Source: Blautia sp. XA-2221 (GTDB taxonomy: Bacteria; Bacillota; Clostridia; Lachnospirales; Lachnospiraceae). From it: a DNA stretch of 64,000 nucleotides. Position 1 is the stretch's first letter; every line of letters starts with the position of its first letter. The position numbers and the translations under genes were made by a program. Location of the stretch: contig NZ_JAJQXX010000013.1 of the NCBI RefSeq assembly GCF_028767025.1, forward strand, positions 1 through 64,000. Reading direction: 5' to 3'. Shown piece after piece: positions 35,633 through 43,682 of the stretch. The notes beneath the pieces are model-generated. The model saw nothing but the letters and a program-made list of their open reading frames with translations. It was not told the DNA's origin and searched no databases.

Positions 35633-35978
35633 TGGACCTGGCGGGAATTGAACCCGCGTCCGAAAGCCTATCCCTTGCGGCATCTCCCATCACAGTCGCT
35701 GTTTTAACATTCCCTCGGCAACACGCCCACCGACAGGCTTGCTACTTCAGTAGCTTCATAATACATCTACCGGGGCAAAGCTTACCCGGCAAGGTTTCTC
35801 ACATAGTTGACGCCAGGTTCCTGATGTGTGAGTGCATCAGGGCTGACGAGCAGCAATTAGGCTGCTAACGCGTACTGTTCGTTTGCGTTTATATTTAGGT
35901 TCCCGGTTGGTACGCAGTCCAGGAGTCTGCGGATGGCTTCCCCAACTTCAAAGCCCCCGTCGAAACCAGTACAAGCCC
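35633..35978 (-). ncRNA. ssrA: transfer-messenger RNA (tmRNA)
   Basis: Read on the minus strand, the gene begins GGGCTTGTACTGGTTTCGACGG and ends in a tRNA-like T arm (GCGGGTTCAATTCCCGC) and acceptor strand CAGGTCC plus A. GGGCTTG at 35978-35972 pairs with CAGGTCC (35640-35634) using G-U pairs. The reading frame ends gca-aac-gaa-cag-tac-gcg-tta-gca-gcc-taa, giving tag (A)ANEQYALAA with the usual ALAA end. CCA is not fully encoded. It rescues stalled ribosomes with SmpB. Confidence 0.96.
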
Positions 35979-36033
35979 TTAGAAATAAGATGACTGCCGG
36001 TAAACAGACGAACGTAAGCTTTTCTGTCTTTAT

Positions 36034-36062
36034 ATATTAGAAGAAATTCAGTCATATGTCAA
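36034..36062 (-). promoter_or_regulatory. tmRNA promoter
   Basis: On the minus strand TTGACA (36062-36057), a 17-bp spacer and TAATAT (36039-36034) give a near-consensus promoter. It would leave about 48 nt of 5' precursor to be removed from the tmRNA. Confidence 0.8.
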
Positions 36063-36185
36063 GGGTGGTTTTTGTTTTTCTTCCAGACAGGATTTTGTTT
36101 TTCTAGGCTTTAAAAGCAAAAAGGACAAAGTGTTTCCGGTATGGGAGTTTATCCGTTATATCACGGGGATGACAAAAGTTTCTGT

Positions 36186-36917
36186 TCAGGTATGGATATC
36201 TCTGTGGTTCAGCTCCCATATGGATGCGGCGCTGAATACAATGGTAAACAGGCATACAAAAATAAGAAATGGCAGCAGTTCACCGGACATGGCATTCTCA
36301 GATTTGTTGGCGTTCATGCCAAGGAGCATCAGGCAATAGGGCCAGAAGAAACCTGCCCCTTCACTGTTTAGTACTGTGCCGAGAACACTTCCCACCAGTC
36401 CAACAGCAATAGGAATGGAAAAACTTCGTATTTTCATAGAAAGGAACAGCTGAAGAGCGCATATGGGAAGTGTCCCTACAGTACCTCGGAGAAGCCATAA
36501 AAAAATATCAGGAGGAAACAATCCGGGAAGACCGGCTATTTTTCCGCAGATCAGATATAAGATTCCTGTCCAGAGCTGTGTCAGCAGTGTGATTGCCAGG
36601 ATAATGGCAAGCTTTGCGAAATAAATACAGCATACAGGAACAGGAGCAGTCATAATGGAGTTCCAATTATTGTTTCGATGTTCCAGACGCCATAAATAGG
36701 AGCAGTAAAGTCCGATCAGCGGTGCAAAAAAGAAGCTTGCATAAAATAAAGTATGCTGTGTCCAGAGAGAATACCATTGAGAGGTTAAAATCTCCAGATT
36801 CTGAAGATAATTAAAGGTTCCCATGATTGCCGGGATAATGGGAATCAGAATACACGCAGGAAGGATCAGGGAATGATGAAGCTTTCTGCGCTCGGTAAGA
36901 ATACAGCGGGTAAGCAT
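36186..36917 (-). CDS. LanG-type ABC permease subunit
   Basis: This 243-residue protein has about six helices. It starts MLTRCILTERRKLHHSLILPACILIPIIPAIMG, the basic helix plus TM1 of the lantibiotic-immunity permeases, with SYLWRLEHRNNNWNSIMTAPV in the ATPase-contact loop. It is the last gene of a three-gene minus-strand operon (ATPase, permease, permease). It lies 3 bp behind the previous stop. Confidence 0.85.
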   Translation of the reverse strand: MLTRCILTERRKLHHSLILPACILIPIIPAIMGTFNYLQNLEILTSQWYSLWTQHTLFYASFFFAPLIGLYCSYLWRLEHRNNNWNSIMTAPVPVCCIYFAKLAIILAITLLTQLWTGILYLICGKIAGLPGLFPPDIFLWLLRGTVGTLPICALQLFLSMKIRSFSIPIAVGLVGSVLGTVLNSEGAGFFWPYCLMLLGMNANKSENAMSGELLPFLIFVCLFTIVFSAASIWELNHRDIHT

Positions 36918-36920
36918 AGA

Positions 36921-37682
36921 TTAAACCTCCTTTTTTACAACAATCATGCGACAGATCATATAAATTAAAACGCCTGCTGCCAGAAAAATCAAAAACCGGG
37001 ATAATGGGAAGGAAATCACATAATAGTCAATAATTCTTGTATCAGGATCCCAGTTCATACCAATCATAGAGAAATTCGCATAATATCCCCAGAGTACCAG
37101 ATACGCTACAGGCTTTGGGAAAAACAGGGAAAAAAGTCCAAGAAAGCTGCCGGCAATTCCAATTCCCAGAGGAAGAAGCTGACTGTGGGATACCAGTGAC
37201 AGCGTTTGTTGTATGGAGAGAACTACAGCGCTGACTGCAAAGACTGTGATCAGATATATGAAAAATCTGGAAAGGCTGAAGGCGCCCAGATGTTCTACTG
37301 TTCCCAGGAAAAGAATCATGATCCCCTGTCCGATAATGAAAAATGTTATATACCGGAGACAGCTCAGATATTTAAAGTCAAAAAAACTGCCCTGTTTCTG
37401 CATAGTATAAAGGATTTTTAGAGTATCTCCTTTTACTTCCATATCACAGACGCGACTGGCGATTACAGATATCATTAATGGCATCAGGATCGTATTTATA
37501 ATAGGAAGATTGTAAAACATCATCAGATATCCCTGCGAAATGTCAGAGGACTTCGCAGAGTTGATCTGCCACATTGTCCAAAGTGTCTCAAAAATAAGAA
37601 AGCCAAGTGGAACAAGAAAGGCTTTTGTATGACGGAGCTTCTTGTGTTCTGCCCGTATTTGTCTCAGTGTTACAGAAGTCAT
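36921..37682 (-). CDS. LanE-type ABC permease subunit
   Basis: This 253-residue protein has about six helices. The start is ATG 37682, which overlaps the ATPase stop by 4 bp (ATGA). The longer frame to 37844 is only the ATPase gene in another frame. N terminus: TSVTLRQIRAEHKKLRHTKAF. The loop SRVCDMEVKGDTLKILYTM matches the E..gdTlK element shared with the operon at 4.4 kb. It probably forms the membrane channel together with the next product. Confidence 0.85.
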   Translation of the reverse strand: MTSVTLRQIRAEHKKLRHTKAFLVPLGFLIFETLWTMWQINSAKSSDISQGYLMMFYNLPIINTILMPLMISVIASRVCDMEVKGDTLKILYTMQKQGSFFDFKYLSCLRYITFFIIGQGIMILFLGTVEHLGAFSLSRFFIYLITVFAVSAVVLSIQQTLSLVSHSQLLPLGIGIAGSFLGLFSLFFPKPVAYLVLWGYYANFSMIGMNWDPDTRIIDYYVISFPLSRFLIFLAAGVLIYMICRMIVVKKEV

Positions 37683-38593
37683 AAGCTCACCTGCTTTCCT
37701 GTAAGATGAAGGAAAATTTCTTCCAGGCTCATCTGATGTTCTTCCAGCCTTAAAATTCCAATGCCGGAATTTACCAGAAGAGAAACAGCCTGCATGATCC
37801 GGTTGTCTTCCAGGGTGTTCAGCATGATCCGGCCATCCTGCCACTGTGAGGAAATGCCGGAATGTTTCAGATACTGAAGGGCTTTCTGGTTATCAGAGGT
37901 ATGGAGAAGTATTTTTGAGCGGCTGTGCTCATGGAGAACATGAAGGCTGTCCTGAAAGATAAGTTCTCCCTGGTTGATGATTCCTACGTGAGTTGCCATC
38001 TGGTCTATTTCTGAAAGAAGATGGCTTGAAATAAGAACCGTAATACCCAGGGCATCGGGAAGAGAACAGATCAGTTCCCTTATTTCCTGGATTCCGGCTG
38101 GATCCAGTCCGTTGGTAGGTTCGTCCAGAAGGAGAAGCTTGGGCTTTCCCAGAAGAGCTGCGGCCAGTCCAAGGCGCTGTTTCATTCCAAGAGAATACTG
38201 ACTGACTTTTTTGTTTTGCTGTTCTTCCATACGAACGATAGAAAGAACTCTGGAAATGTCTTTTTCGGGAACATTCTTCAGCGTGCAGATGATCTGCAGA
38301 TTTTCTTTTCCGGTAAGATGCCCGTAATAGGCAGGCGACTCAATCAGAGAGCCTGTGGCGTCGAGGATGCTCAGGCGGTTCCCGGAGCAGACTTCCTTTC
38401 CAAAAATCTGGATATTTCCCTTTGTAGGCAGGATCAGTCCAAGAAGCATTTTGAGAGTTGTTGATTTTCCTGCGCCGTTTGGTCCGAGAAAGCCATAAAT
38501 GCTTCCTCCCGGAACACGCAGATCTAACTGATCTACAACTGTTTTATCCTTATATTTTTTTGTAAGAGAATCGGTGGTAATGACAGGTCCCAT
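37679..38593 (-). CDS. LanF/BcrA-type ABC transporter ATPase
   Basis: The 304-residue ATPase has Walker A GPNGAGKST, signature YSLGMKQRLGLA and Walker B LLLLDEPTNGLDPAG, with a ~85-residue C-terminal extension. It belongs to the same group as the 4482-5405 product. It is the first gene of the operon divergent from the response regulator. The gene is preceded by the repeat promoter at 38641-38693. It probably powers removal of a cell-envelope peptide antibiotic. Confidence 0.9.
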   Translation of the reverse strand: MGPVITTDSLTKKYKDKTVVDQLDLRVPGGSIYGFLGPNGAGKSTTLKMLLGLILPTKGNIQIFGKEVCSGNRLSILDATGSLIESPAYYGHLTGKENLQIICTLKNVPEKDISRVLSIVRMEEQQNKKVSQYSLGMKQRLGLAAALLGKPKLLLLDEPTNGLDPAGIQEIRELICSLPDALGITVLISSHLLSEIDQMATHVGIINQGELIFQDSLHVLHEHSRSKILLHTSDNQKALQYLKHSGISSQWQDGRIMLNTLEDNRIMQAVSLLVNSGIGILRLEEHQMSLEEIFLHLTGKQVSL

Positions 38594-38640
38594 ATAAAGT
38601 TCCTCCTGTAAAATTAATTGTTATTTTCTGAATTGATGAC

Positions 38641-38693
38641 AGTATAGAATATCAGACTTATGTGAGACTTAACTATACCTTATTTTTAGCTTA
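38641..38693 (-). promoter_or_regulatory. four 11-bp TAAG direct repeats and -10 of second LanFEG-like operon
   Basis: On the minus strand, units TAAGCTAAAAA (38693-38683), TAAGGTATAGT (38682-38672), TAAGTCTCACA (38671-38661) and TAAGTCTGATA (38660-38650) are tandem. Three bases later comes TATACT (38646-38641). Count, period and distance to the -10 are identical to those of the array at 4403-4455. No -35 hexamer is evident at the proper spacing, so the promoter probably needs an activator. Confidence 0.8.
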
Positions 38694-38710
38694 AATTTGC
38701 ACAGGAGCAG

Positions 38711-38739
38711 TTGGAATGGGTAAAAAAATAAACTATAAT
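38711..38739 (+). promoter_or_regulatory. promoter of the response regulator-kinase operon
   Basis: TTGGAA (38711-38716), a 17-bp spacer and TATAAT (38734-38739). Unlike the divergent ABC promoter it has a reasonable -35, so it may be active without the activator. Confidence 0.7.
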
Positions 38740-38773
38740 AAGAAAATAAATGGATAAGCGGGAGGGGGATTTT

Positions 38774-39490
38774 ATGGATATATATGAACGTAAACTTATG
38801 CTTGTAGATGACAATCAGGAGCTTCTGGAGATGATTGCAGACATTTTGAAACAGAGCGGTTATCGAAATGTGGTAAAAGCCAAAAGCGTGCAGGAGGCGT
38901 TGGAGGTTTTTCGGGCGGAGAATCCGGATATGGCAGTTCTGGATGTGATGTTGCCTGATGGAGACGGATTTCATCTGTTTCAGAAACTGAGAGAAAATTC
39001 AGAGATTCCTATACTTTTTCTGTCCGCCAGAGATGAGGACAGAGACAGACTTTTTGGACTGGGACTTGGAGCTGACGACTATATTACCAAACCATTTTTA
39101 CCGCCGGAGCTGGTTTTGAGAGTTACTGCTATACTGAAAAGAACCTATCGTATAGAAAAAATCCAGGAGGAACATATTCTGCGTCTGGGCAGTCATGAAA
39201 TACTGTTTGATTATGGAGTTGTACGTTTTCAGGGAAATGAGACTTCCCTTACGGCAAAGGAGCTGGCGCTGCTTTTAAAGCTGAAGGAAAACAGAGGTAG
39301 AATCGTCACTTTTGATGCTTTATGCAATGCTGCATGGGGAGATGGTTATTATGGATATGAGAATACGCTGATGGTACATATCCGGCATCTGAGAGAAAAA
39401 ATTGAGGACGATCCCTCGCATCCGCAGTGGCTTCTTACTGCCCGGGGACTGGGCTACCGGCTGGCAGCGAAACCGGGAGGGAGAGCATGA
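38774..39490 (+). CDS. OmpR-family response regulator
   Basis: The 238-residue regulator has a receiver domain with acidic pocket DD (12-13), phospho-acceptor Asp57 (AVLDVMLPDG) and Lys in ITKPF. The C-terminal winged helix includes the ENTLMVHIRHLREKIEDD recognition helix and LTARGLGYRL. The frame opens at ATG 38750, but GGGAGGGGG at about 38760-38768 selects ATG 38774. It overlaps the kinase gene (ATGA). It is the natural candidate to bind the TAAG repeats of the divergent operon. Confidence 0.92.
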   Translation: MDIYERKLMLVDDNQELLEMIADILKQSGYRNVVKAKSVQEALEVFRAENPDMAVLDVMLPDGDGFHLFQKLRENSEIPILFLSARDEDRDRLFGLGLGADDYITKPFLPPELVLRVTAILKRTYRIEKIQEEHILRLGSHEILFDYGVVRFQGNETSLTAKELALLLKLKENRGRIVTFDALCNAAWGDGYYGYENTLMVHIRHLREKIEDDPSHPQWLLTARGLGYRLAAKPGGRA

Positions 39491-40875
39491 AAAGTCTTTT
39501 TAAGATCATCAGCAGATATTCTGTTACAGCCGGCGTGATTATCAGTGTCATACTGTTCAGCAATATAGCAGTTTTTATGGCGATAGGCTACCATAATATC
39601 ATTGCTTCAGAACAGCAGGATTTTAAGAGCAGTTCTCTGGAAAAAGTGGGAAAGGAATTTTACAGAACAGGTGAAAACTGGGCTCTGTCAGCGAATGGTA
39701 TACGGGAACTGGAAGAGTCGGACTTTAAATGGTGCATGGCTCTGGATAAAACAGGGGAGGTTGCCTGGGAATGGAAACTTCCTTCAGATTTTGAGCGTTC
39801 GTACACGATTTCGGATGTGGCGAAATTTACAAGATGGTATCTTCATGATTATCCGGTAGCAGTCTGGGAAGCAGAAGAACTGCTTCTGGTCGTAGGGCTG
39901 GATCCGGAATTTTTTTCCAGATACAGTGAGATCTTTACGTTGGGCAATATTATGATGATCCCTCAGTATATCAAATGGGGACTGATCGTAAATGCCATTG
40001 TAATTATACTTTTTGTTGTTCTTCTTGGCTATCGGTTTTATCAGACATTAAAGCCTTTGGGAAGAGGAATAGAAAAACTGTCCAGGGAAGAGAAGGTAAA
40101 ATTGCATGAAAGGGGAATGACGGGGGTTTTGGCAGCTCAGATTAACAGAACTTCTGAAATTCTTCAGGAACAGAAGCAAAAGCTTACAAAAAGAGATCTG
40201 GCAAGAACTGAGTGGATCTCAGGTGTTTCACATGATATCCGTACGCCTCTGGCCTTGATTGTAGGTTATACGGACCGGATTTCCAAAAGTCCCAACCTTA
40301 ACCAGGAGGAGAAAGCTTTAGCTGATGCGGTGTGCAGACAGAGTATGGTGATCCGGCAGCTGATCACTGACCTGAATCTTACATCAAAACTGGCATATGA
40401 GGCCCAGCCACTGAACAGACAGGAATGTTCTCCGGCTTTCATTCTCCGGGAGTGTGCGGCAGATATTTATAATGAAAAGATTGAACAGGGAAAGAATCGG
40501 GAACCGGAAGTGGAACTTCTGATTCCGGCAGATATGGAAAAAGTCTATATTTTTGCAGACAGCGGTCTTCTTAAACGCGCGCTGCGGAATTTGATCGGAA
40601 ACAGTGTAAGACATAATCCTGATGGATGTCAGGTAACGGTAAAGCTGTATAGAAAAAATGAAAAAATATATATTTCGGTGAAGGATACGGGAAAAGGAAT
40701 TCCGGAACTCGTAGTGCAGAACATGGACAATCAGACGGATAAAGTCCATATTATGGGATTAAGGCTTGCCAGACAGATTATAAGAGCCCATGGAGGGGAG
40801 CTGATTTTTGAGAAAAGAGATTCGGGTACTTATGATGCGACTCTGGAATTATCGGTATCGAAGCTGCGCCCGTAA
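39487..40875 (+). CDS. sensor histidine kinase, membrane-bound
   Basis: This 462-residue kinase has TM1 about residues 12-34, an extracellular sensor of about 125 residues, TM2 about 163-183, and a linker. The H-box SHDIRTPLALIVGY has His249. The ATPase domain has N-box NLIGNSVRHNPDG, G1 box VKDTGKGIPE and a weak G2 box IMGLRLA. An extracellular domain of this size is common in kinases that sense cationic peptides or lantibiotics. The start overlaps the response regulator stop. Sensing of the same compounds handled by the ABC transporter is inferred. Confidence 0.9.
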   Translation: MKSLFKIISRYSVTAGVIISVILFSNIAVFMAIGYHNIIASEQQDFKSSSLEKVGKEFYRTGENWALSANGIRELEESDFKWCMALDKTGEVAWEWKLPSDFERSYTISDVAKFTRWYLHDYPVAVWEAEELLLVVGLDPEFFSRYSEIFTLGNIMMIPQYIKWGLIVNAIVIILFVVLLGYRFYQTLKPLGRGIEKLSREEKVKLHERGMTGVLAAQINRTSEILQEQKQKLTKRDLARTEWISGVSHDIRTPLALIVGYTDRISKSPNLNQEEKALADAVCRQSMVIRQLITDLNLTSKLAYEAQPLNRQECSPAFILRECAADIYNEKIEQGKNREPEVELLIPADMEKVYIFADSGLLKRALRNLIGNSVRHNPDGCQVTVKLYRKNEKIYISVKDTGKGIPELVVQNMDNQTDKVHIMGLRLARQIIRAHGGELIFEKRDSGTYDATLELSVSKLRP

Positions 40876-40934
40876 GGAGAATACTTCTTTTTGTTTTGGA
40901 CGGGATTCAGAACCCGGAAGAAGCTATTTTTCGA

Positions 40935-40963
40935 TTGTATTTCGTGAAGATAGCGTCTATAAT
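40935..40963 (+). promoter_or_regulatory. promoter of ABC exporter gene
   Basis: TTGTAT (40935-40940), a 17-bp spacer and TATAAT (40958-40963), 34 bp before the start codon. Confidence 0.6.
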
Positions 40964-40997
40964 ATGTATGACTAAAACGAAAGGATAAGAGGTATTT

Positions 40998-42722
40998 ATG
41001 TACACGCTTAAAAAATTTATCCGTTACTACGGACCTTATAAAACAGTGTTTTTTCTGGATCTCCTGTGCGCAGCCATTATCAGTATGGTGGATCTGGCAT
41101 TTCCGCAGATCCTCAGAACACTGACAGCAACTATTTTTACAGAAGAGCCTTCTACTATCCTGAAGGCCCTTCTTCCAATCGGACTGTGTCTTCTTCTCAT
41201 GTACGTCATTCAGAGTTTTTGTGTGTATTATGTGGGTTATCAGGGCCATATGATGGGCGCAAAAATGGAGCGGGATATGAGACAGCAGCTTTTTGACCAT
41301 TATGAAAAGCTGTCTTTTTCCTACTACGATCAGAATAATTCCGGTCAGATGATGAGTAAGCTGGTGTCAGACCTTTTTGATATTGCGGAGTTTGCCCATC
41401 ATGGTCCGGAGAACCTGTTTATTTCTCTGATCAAGATTGTGGGTTCCTTTGTTTTTCTGTTTCTTATTAACTGGAGACTGGCGATCCCGCTTCTGATCCT
41501 GGTATTTATCATGCTGGTATTTTCCATGAAACAGAACCGGAGAATGCAGGAAACTTTTATGGACAACCGCAGAAAAATCGGTGATGTGAACTCCAGCCTT
41601 CAGGATACTCTGGCAGGAATCCGTGTGGTACAGTCCTTTGCCAACGAAGAAGTAGAGCGCAAAAAATTTGGCAGAAGCAATCAGGCTTTTCTTCATTCCA
41701 AGAACGCAAATTACAGATGTATGGGAAATTTCATGGGATGGAACCGTTTCTTTCAGGGAATGATGTATCTGGTGACTCTGGTGTTCGGCGGACTTCTCAT
41801 TGCGAGAGGAAAAATGAATGCCGGAGATCTGGCGATGTATGCTTTGTATATTGGCATTTTTGTAAGTCCTATCCAGATTCTTGTGGAGCTGATCGAAATG
41901 ATGCAGAAAGGATTTTCCGGATTTCGCCGTTTTCTGGACGTGATGGAAACAGAGCCGGATATTGTGAATGCCCCGGATGCAGAGCCTCTTACTGATGTGA
42001 AGGGAGAGGTGTCCTATGAAAACGTGTCCTTCCATTACAGTGATGACGAGACACTGGTTCTTGATAATATTTCATTTACCATTCCTGCAGGGCGTTCCAT
42101 TGCGCTGGTAGGTCCTTCCGGAAGTGGCAAAACCACCATCTGTTCCCTGCTTCCAAGATTTTATGATGTAACCGGAGGTCGGATTACGATTGATGGCAAA
42201 GAGGTTGGAAAGCTGACTCTGGAATCACTGAGAAGCCAGATCGGTCTTGTGCAGCAGGATATTTATCTTTTTGGAGGAAGCATCAAAGAAAACATTGCTT
42301 ACGGCAAACCATCCGCATCTATGGATGAGATTATTGAGGCTGCGAAAAAAGCAAATATCCATGATTTTATCATGTCCCTTCCTGACGGATATGACACTTT
42401 TGTAGGAGAACGCGGAACAAGACTGTCAGGAGGTCAGAAACAGAGGATTTCCATTGCCAGAGTATTTCTGAAAAATCCGCCGATTCTTATTCTGGACGAA
42501 GCCACAAGCGCTCTTGATAATGAAAGTGAGCGCTGGATCCAGAAAAGTTTGGAGGAGCTTTCAAAAAACAGAACAACCATTACCATTGCCCATCGTCTTT
42601 CCACCATACGGAATGCAGATGAGATTCTTGTGGTTGCAGATAATGGAATTGCAGAGCGTGGTTCTCACGAGGAGCTTCTTGCGAAAAACGGAATCTATGC
42701 ACATTATTATCAGATGAGCTGA
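40998..42722 (+). CDS. ABC exporter half-transporter, probable homodimer
   Basis: The 574-residue half-transporter has six membrane helices and an ATPase domain with Walker A GPSGSGKTT, signature LSGGQKQRI and Walker B LILDEATSALD. All catalytic residues are present. It has no partner gene, so it probably works as a homodimer of the MsbA/BmrA kind. The substrate is unknown. GATAAGAGG precedes the ATG. It sits between two two-component systems but has its own promoter and terminator. Confidence 0.9.
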   Translation: MYTLKKFIRYYGPYKTVFFLDLLCAAIISMVDLAFPQILRTLTATIFTEEPSTILKALLPIGLCLLLMYVIQSFCVYYVGYQGHMMGAKMERDMRQQLFDHYEKLSFSYYDQNNSGQMMSKLVSDLFDIAEFAHHGPENLFISLIKIVGSFVFLFLINWRLAIPLLILVFIMLVFSMKQNRRMQETFMDNRRKIGDVNSSLQDTLAGIRVVQSFANEEVERKKFGRSNQAFLHSKNANYRCMGNFMGWNRFFQGMMYLVTLVFGGLLIARGKMNAGDLAMYALYIGIFVSPIQILVELIEMMQKGFSGFRRFLDVMETEPDIVNAPDAEPLTDVKGEVSYENVSFHYSDDETLVLDNISFTIPAGRSIALVGPSGSGKTTICSLLPRFYDVTGGRITIDGKEVGKLTLESLRSQIGLVQQDIYLFGGSIKENIAYGKPSASMDEIIEAAKKANIHDFIMSLPDGYDTFVGERGTRLSGGQKQRISIARVFLKNPPILILDEATSALDNESERWIQKSLEELSKNRTTITIAHRLSTIRNADEILVVADNGIAERGSHEELLAKNGIYAHYYQMS

Positions 42723-42733
42723 TAAAATGATAA

Positions 42734-42788
42734 ATCCCGGAGAAAAATTTCTGGAGTCTGCCAGAAAATTTTGCTCCGGGATATTTTT
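42734..42788 (+). terminator. terminator after ABC exporter
   Basis: ATCCCGGAG (42734-42742) pairs with CTCCGGGAT (42774-42782), followed by atttttaa. An inner CTGG...CCAG stem strengthens it. Confidence 0.88.
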
Positions 42789-42927
42789 AAAGTACAAAAT
42801 TTTTTAAAATCTGTTTTAGCGTTCACAGAAGAAACATAAACTTCTGGTATCATAAATAAAAAAGAGAAAAGGCAGATCTGGACAGGCTGAACGAAGGTAT
42901 GCTTCTTTAGCACAGAACAGGAAGATT

Positions 42928-42969
42928 GGCAAAATAAAAATTGTTTTGCCTGTCAAAATCTCTTATAAT
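42928..42969 (+). promoter_or_regulatory. promoter of second two-component operon with dyad over -35
   Basis: TTGTTT (42941-42946), a 17-bp spacer and TATAAT (42964-42969). The -35 lies inside the inverted repeat GGCAAAA-9-TTTTGCC at 42928-42950, which may be a regulator site. Confidence 0.6.
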
Positions 42970-42998
42970 CATTATAAATCAAAACAGGAGGTATTCAT

Positions 42999-43682
42999 AT
43001 GGAAGCCCTGAAAATACTTGTAGTAGATGACGAAAGCCGTATGCGAAAGCTGGTAAAGGATTTCCTGACCAAAAAAGGATTTCAGGTTCTGGAAGCAGGA
43101 GACGGTGAGGAAGCCATGGATCTTTTTTATAGAGAAAAGGATATTGCTCTGATTCTTCTTGATGTCATGATGCCGAGAATGGATGGATGGGAGGTATGCC
43201 GTGAAATCCGTAAAAATTCCAAAGTTCCCATTATTATGCTGACAGCGAGAGGGGATGAGAGGGACGAGCTTCTGGGATTTGAGCTTGGCGTGGACGAGTA
43301 CATTTCCAAACCCTTCAGTCCGAAGATCCTTGTGGCAAGAGTAGAGGCGATTTTAAGAAGAACAGGACAGGATACTGCGGAAAATATTCTTTCTGCAGGA
43401 GGGATCGTTATAGATAAAGCGGCTCATCAGGCAACTGTAGACGGAGAGCCTATGGAACTGAGTTTTAAAGAATTTGAACTTCTCACATATTTTCTGGAAA
43501 ATGAGGGGATTGCTCTTTCCAGAGAAAAAATCCTCAATTCTGTATGGAACTATGATTATTTCGGAGATGCCCGTACCATTGACACCCATGTAAAGAAGCT
43601 GAGAAGCAAAATGGGAGAAAAAGGTGAGTATATTAAGACCGTATGGGGAATGGGCTATAAATTTGAGGTTGATGAGGCATGA
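42999..43682 (+). CDS. OmpR-family response regulator
   Basis: The 227-residue regulator has receiver residues D10-D11, phospho-acceptor Asp55 (LILLDVMMPRMDG) and Lys in YISKPF. A winged-helix domain contains DARTIDTHVKKLRSKMG and IKTVWGMGYKFE. It overlaps the kinase gene by 4 bp. It starts behind AACAGGAGGT. The regulon is unknown. The recognition helix differs from that of the 38774 product, so a different operator is expected. Confidence 0.93.
   Translation: MEALKILVVDDESRMRKLVKDFLTKKGFQVLEAGDGEEAMDLFYREKDIALILLDVMMPRMDGWEVCREIRKNSKVPIIMLTARGDERDELLGFELGVDEYISKPFSPKILVARVEAILRRTGQDTAENILSAGGIVIDKAAHQATVDGEPMELSFKEFELLTYFLENEGIALSREKILNSVWNYDYFGDARTIDTHVKKLRSKMGEKGEYIKTVWGMGYKFEVDEA

Noticed and set aside
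35632-35868. 78-codon + strand ORF beginning MDLAGIEPASE
   Set aside because: It is the antisense of tmRNA, a well-known false ORF; the RNA is certain.
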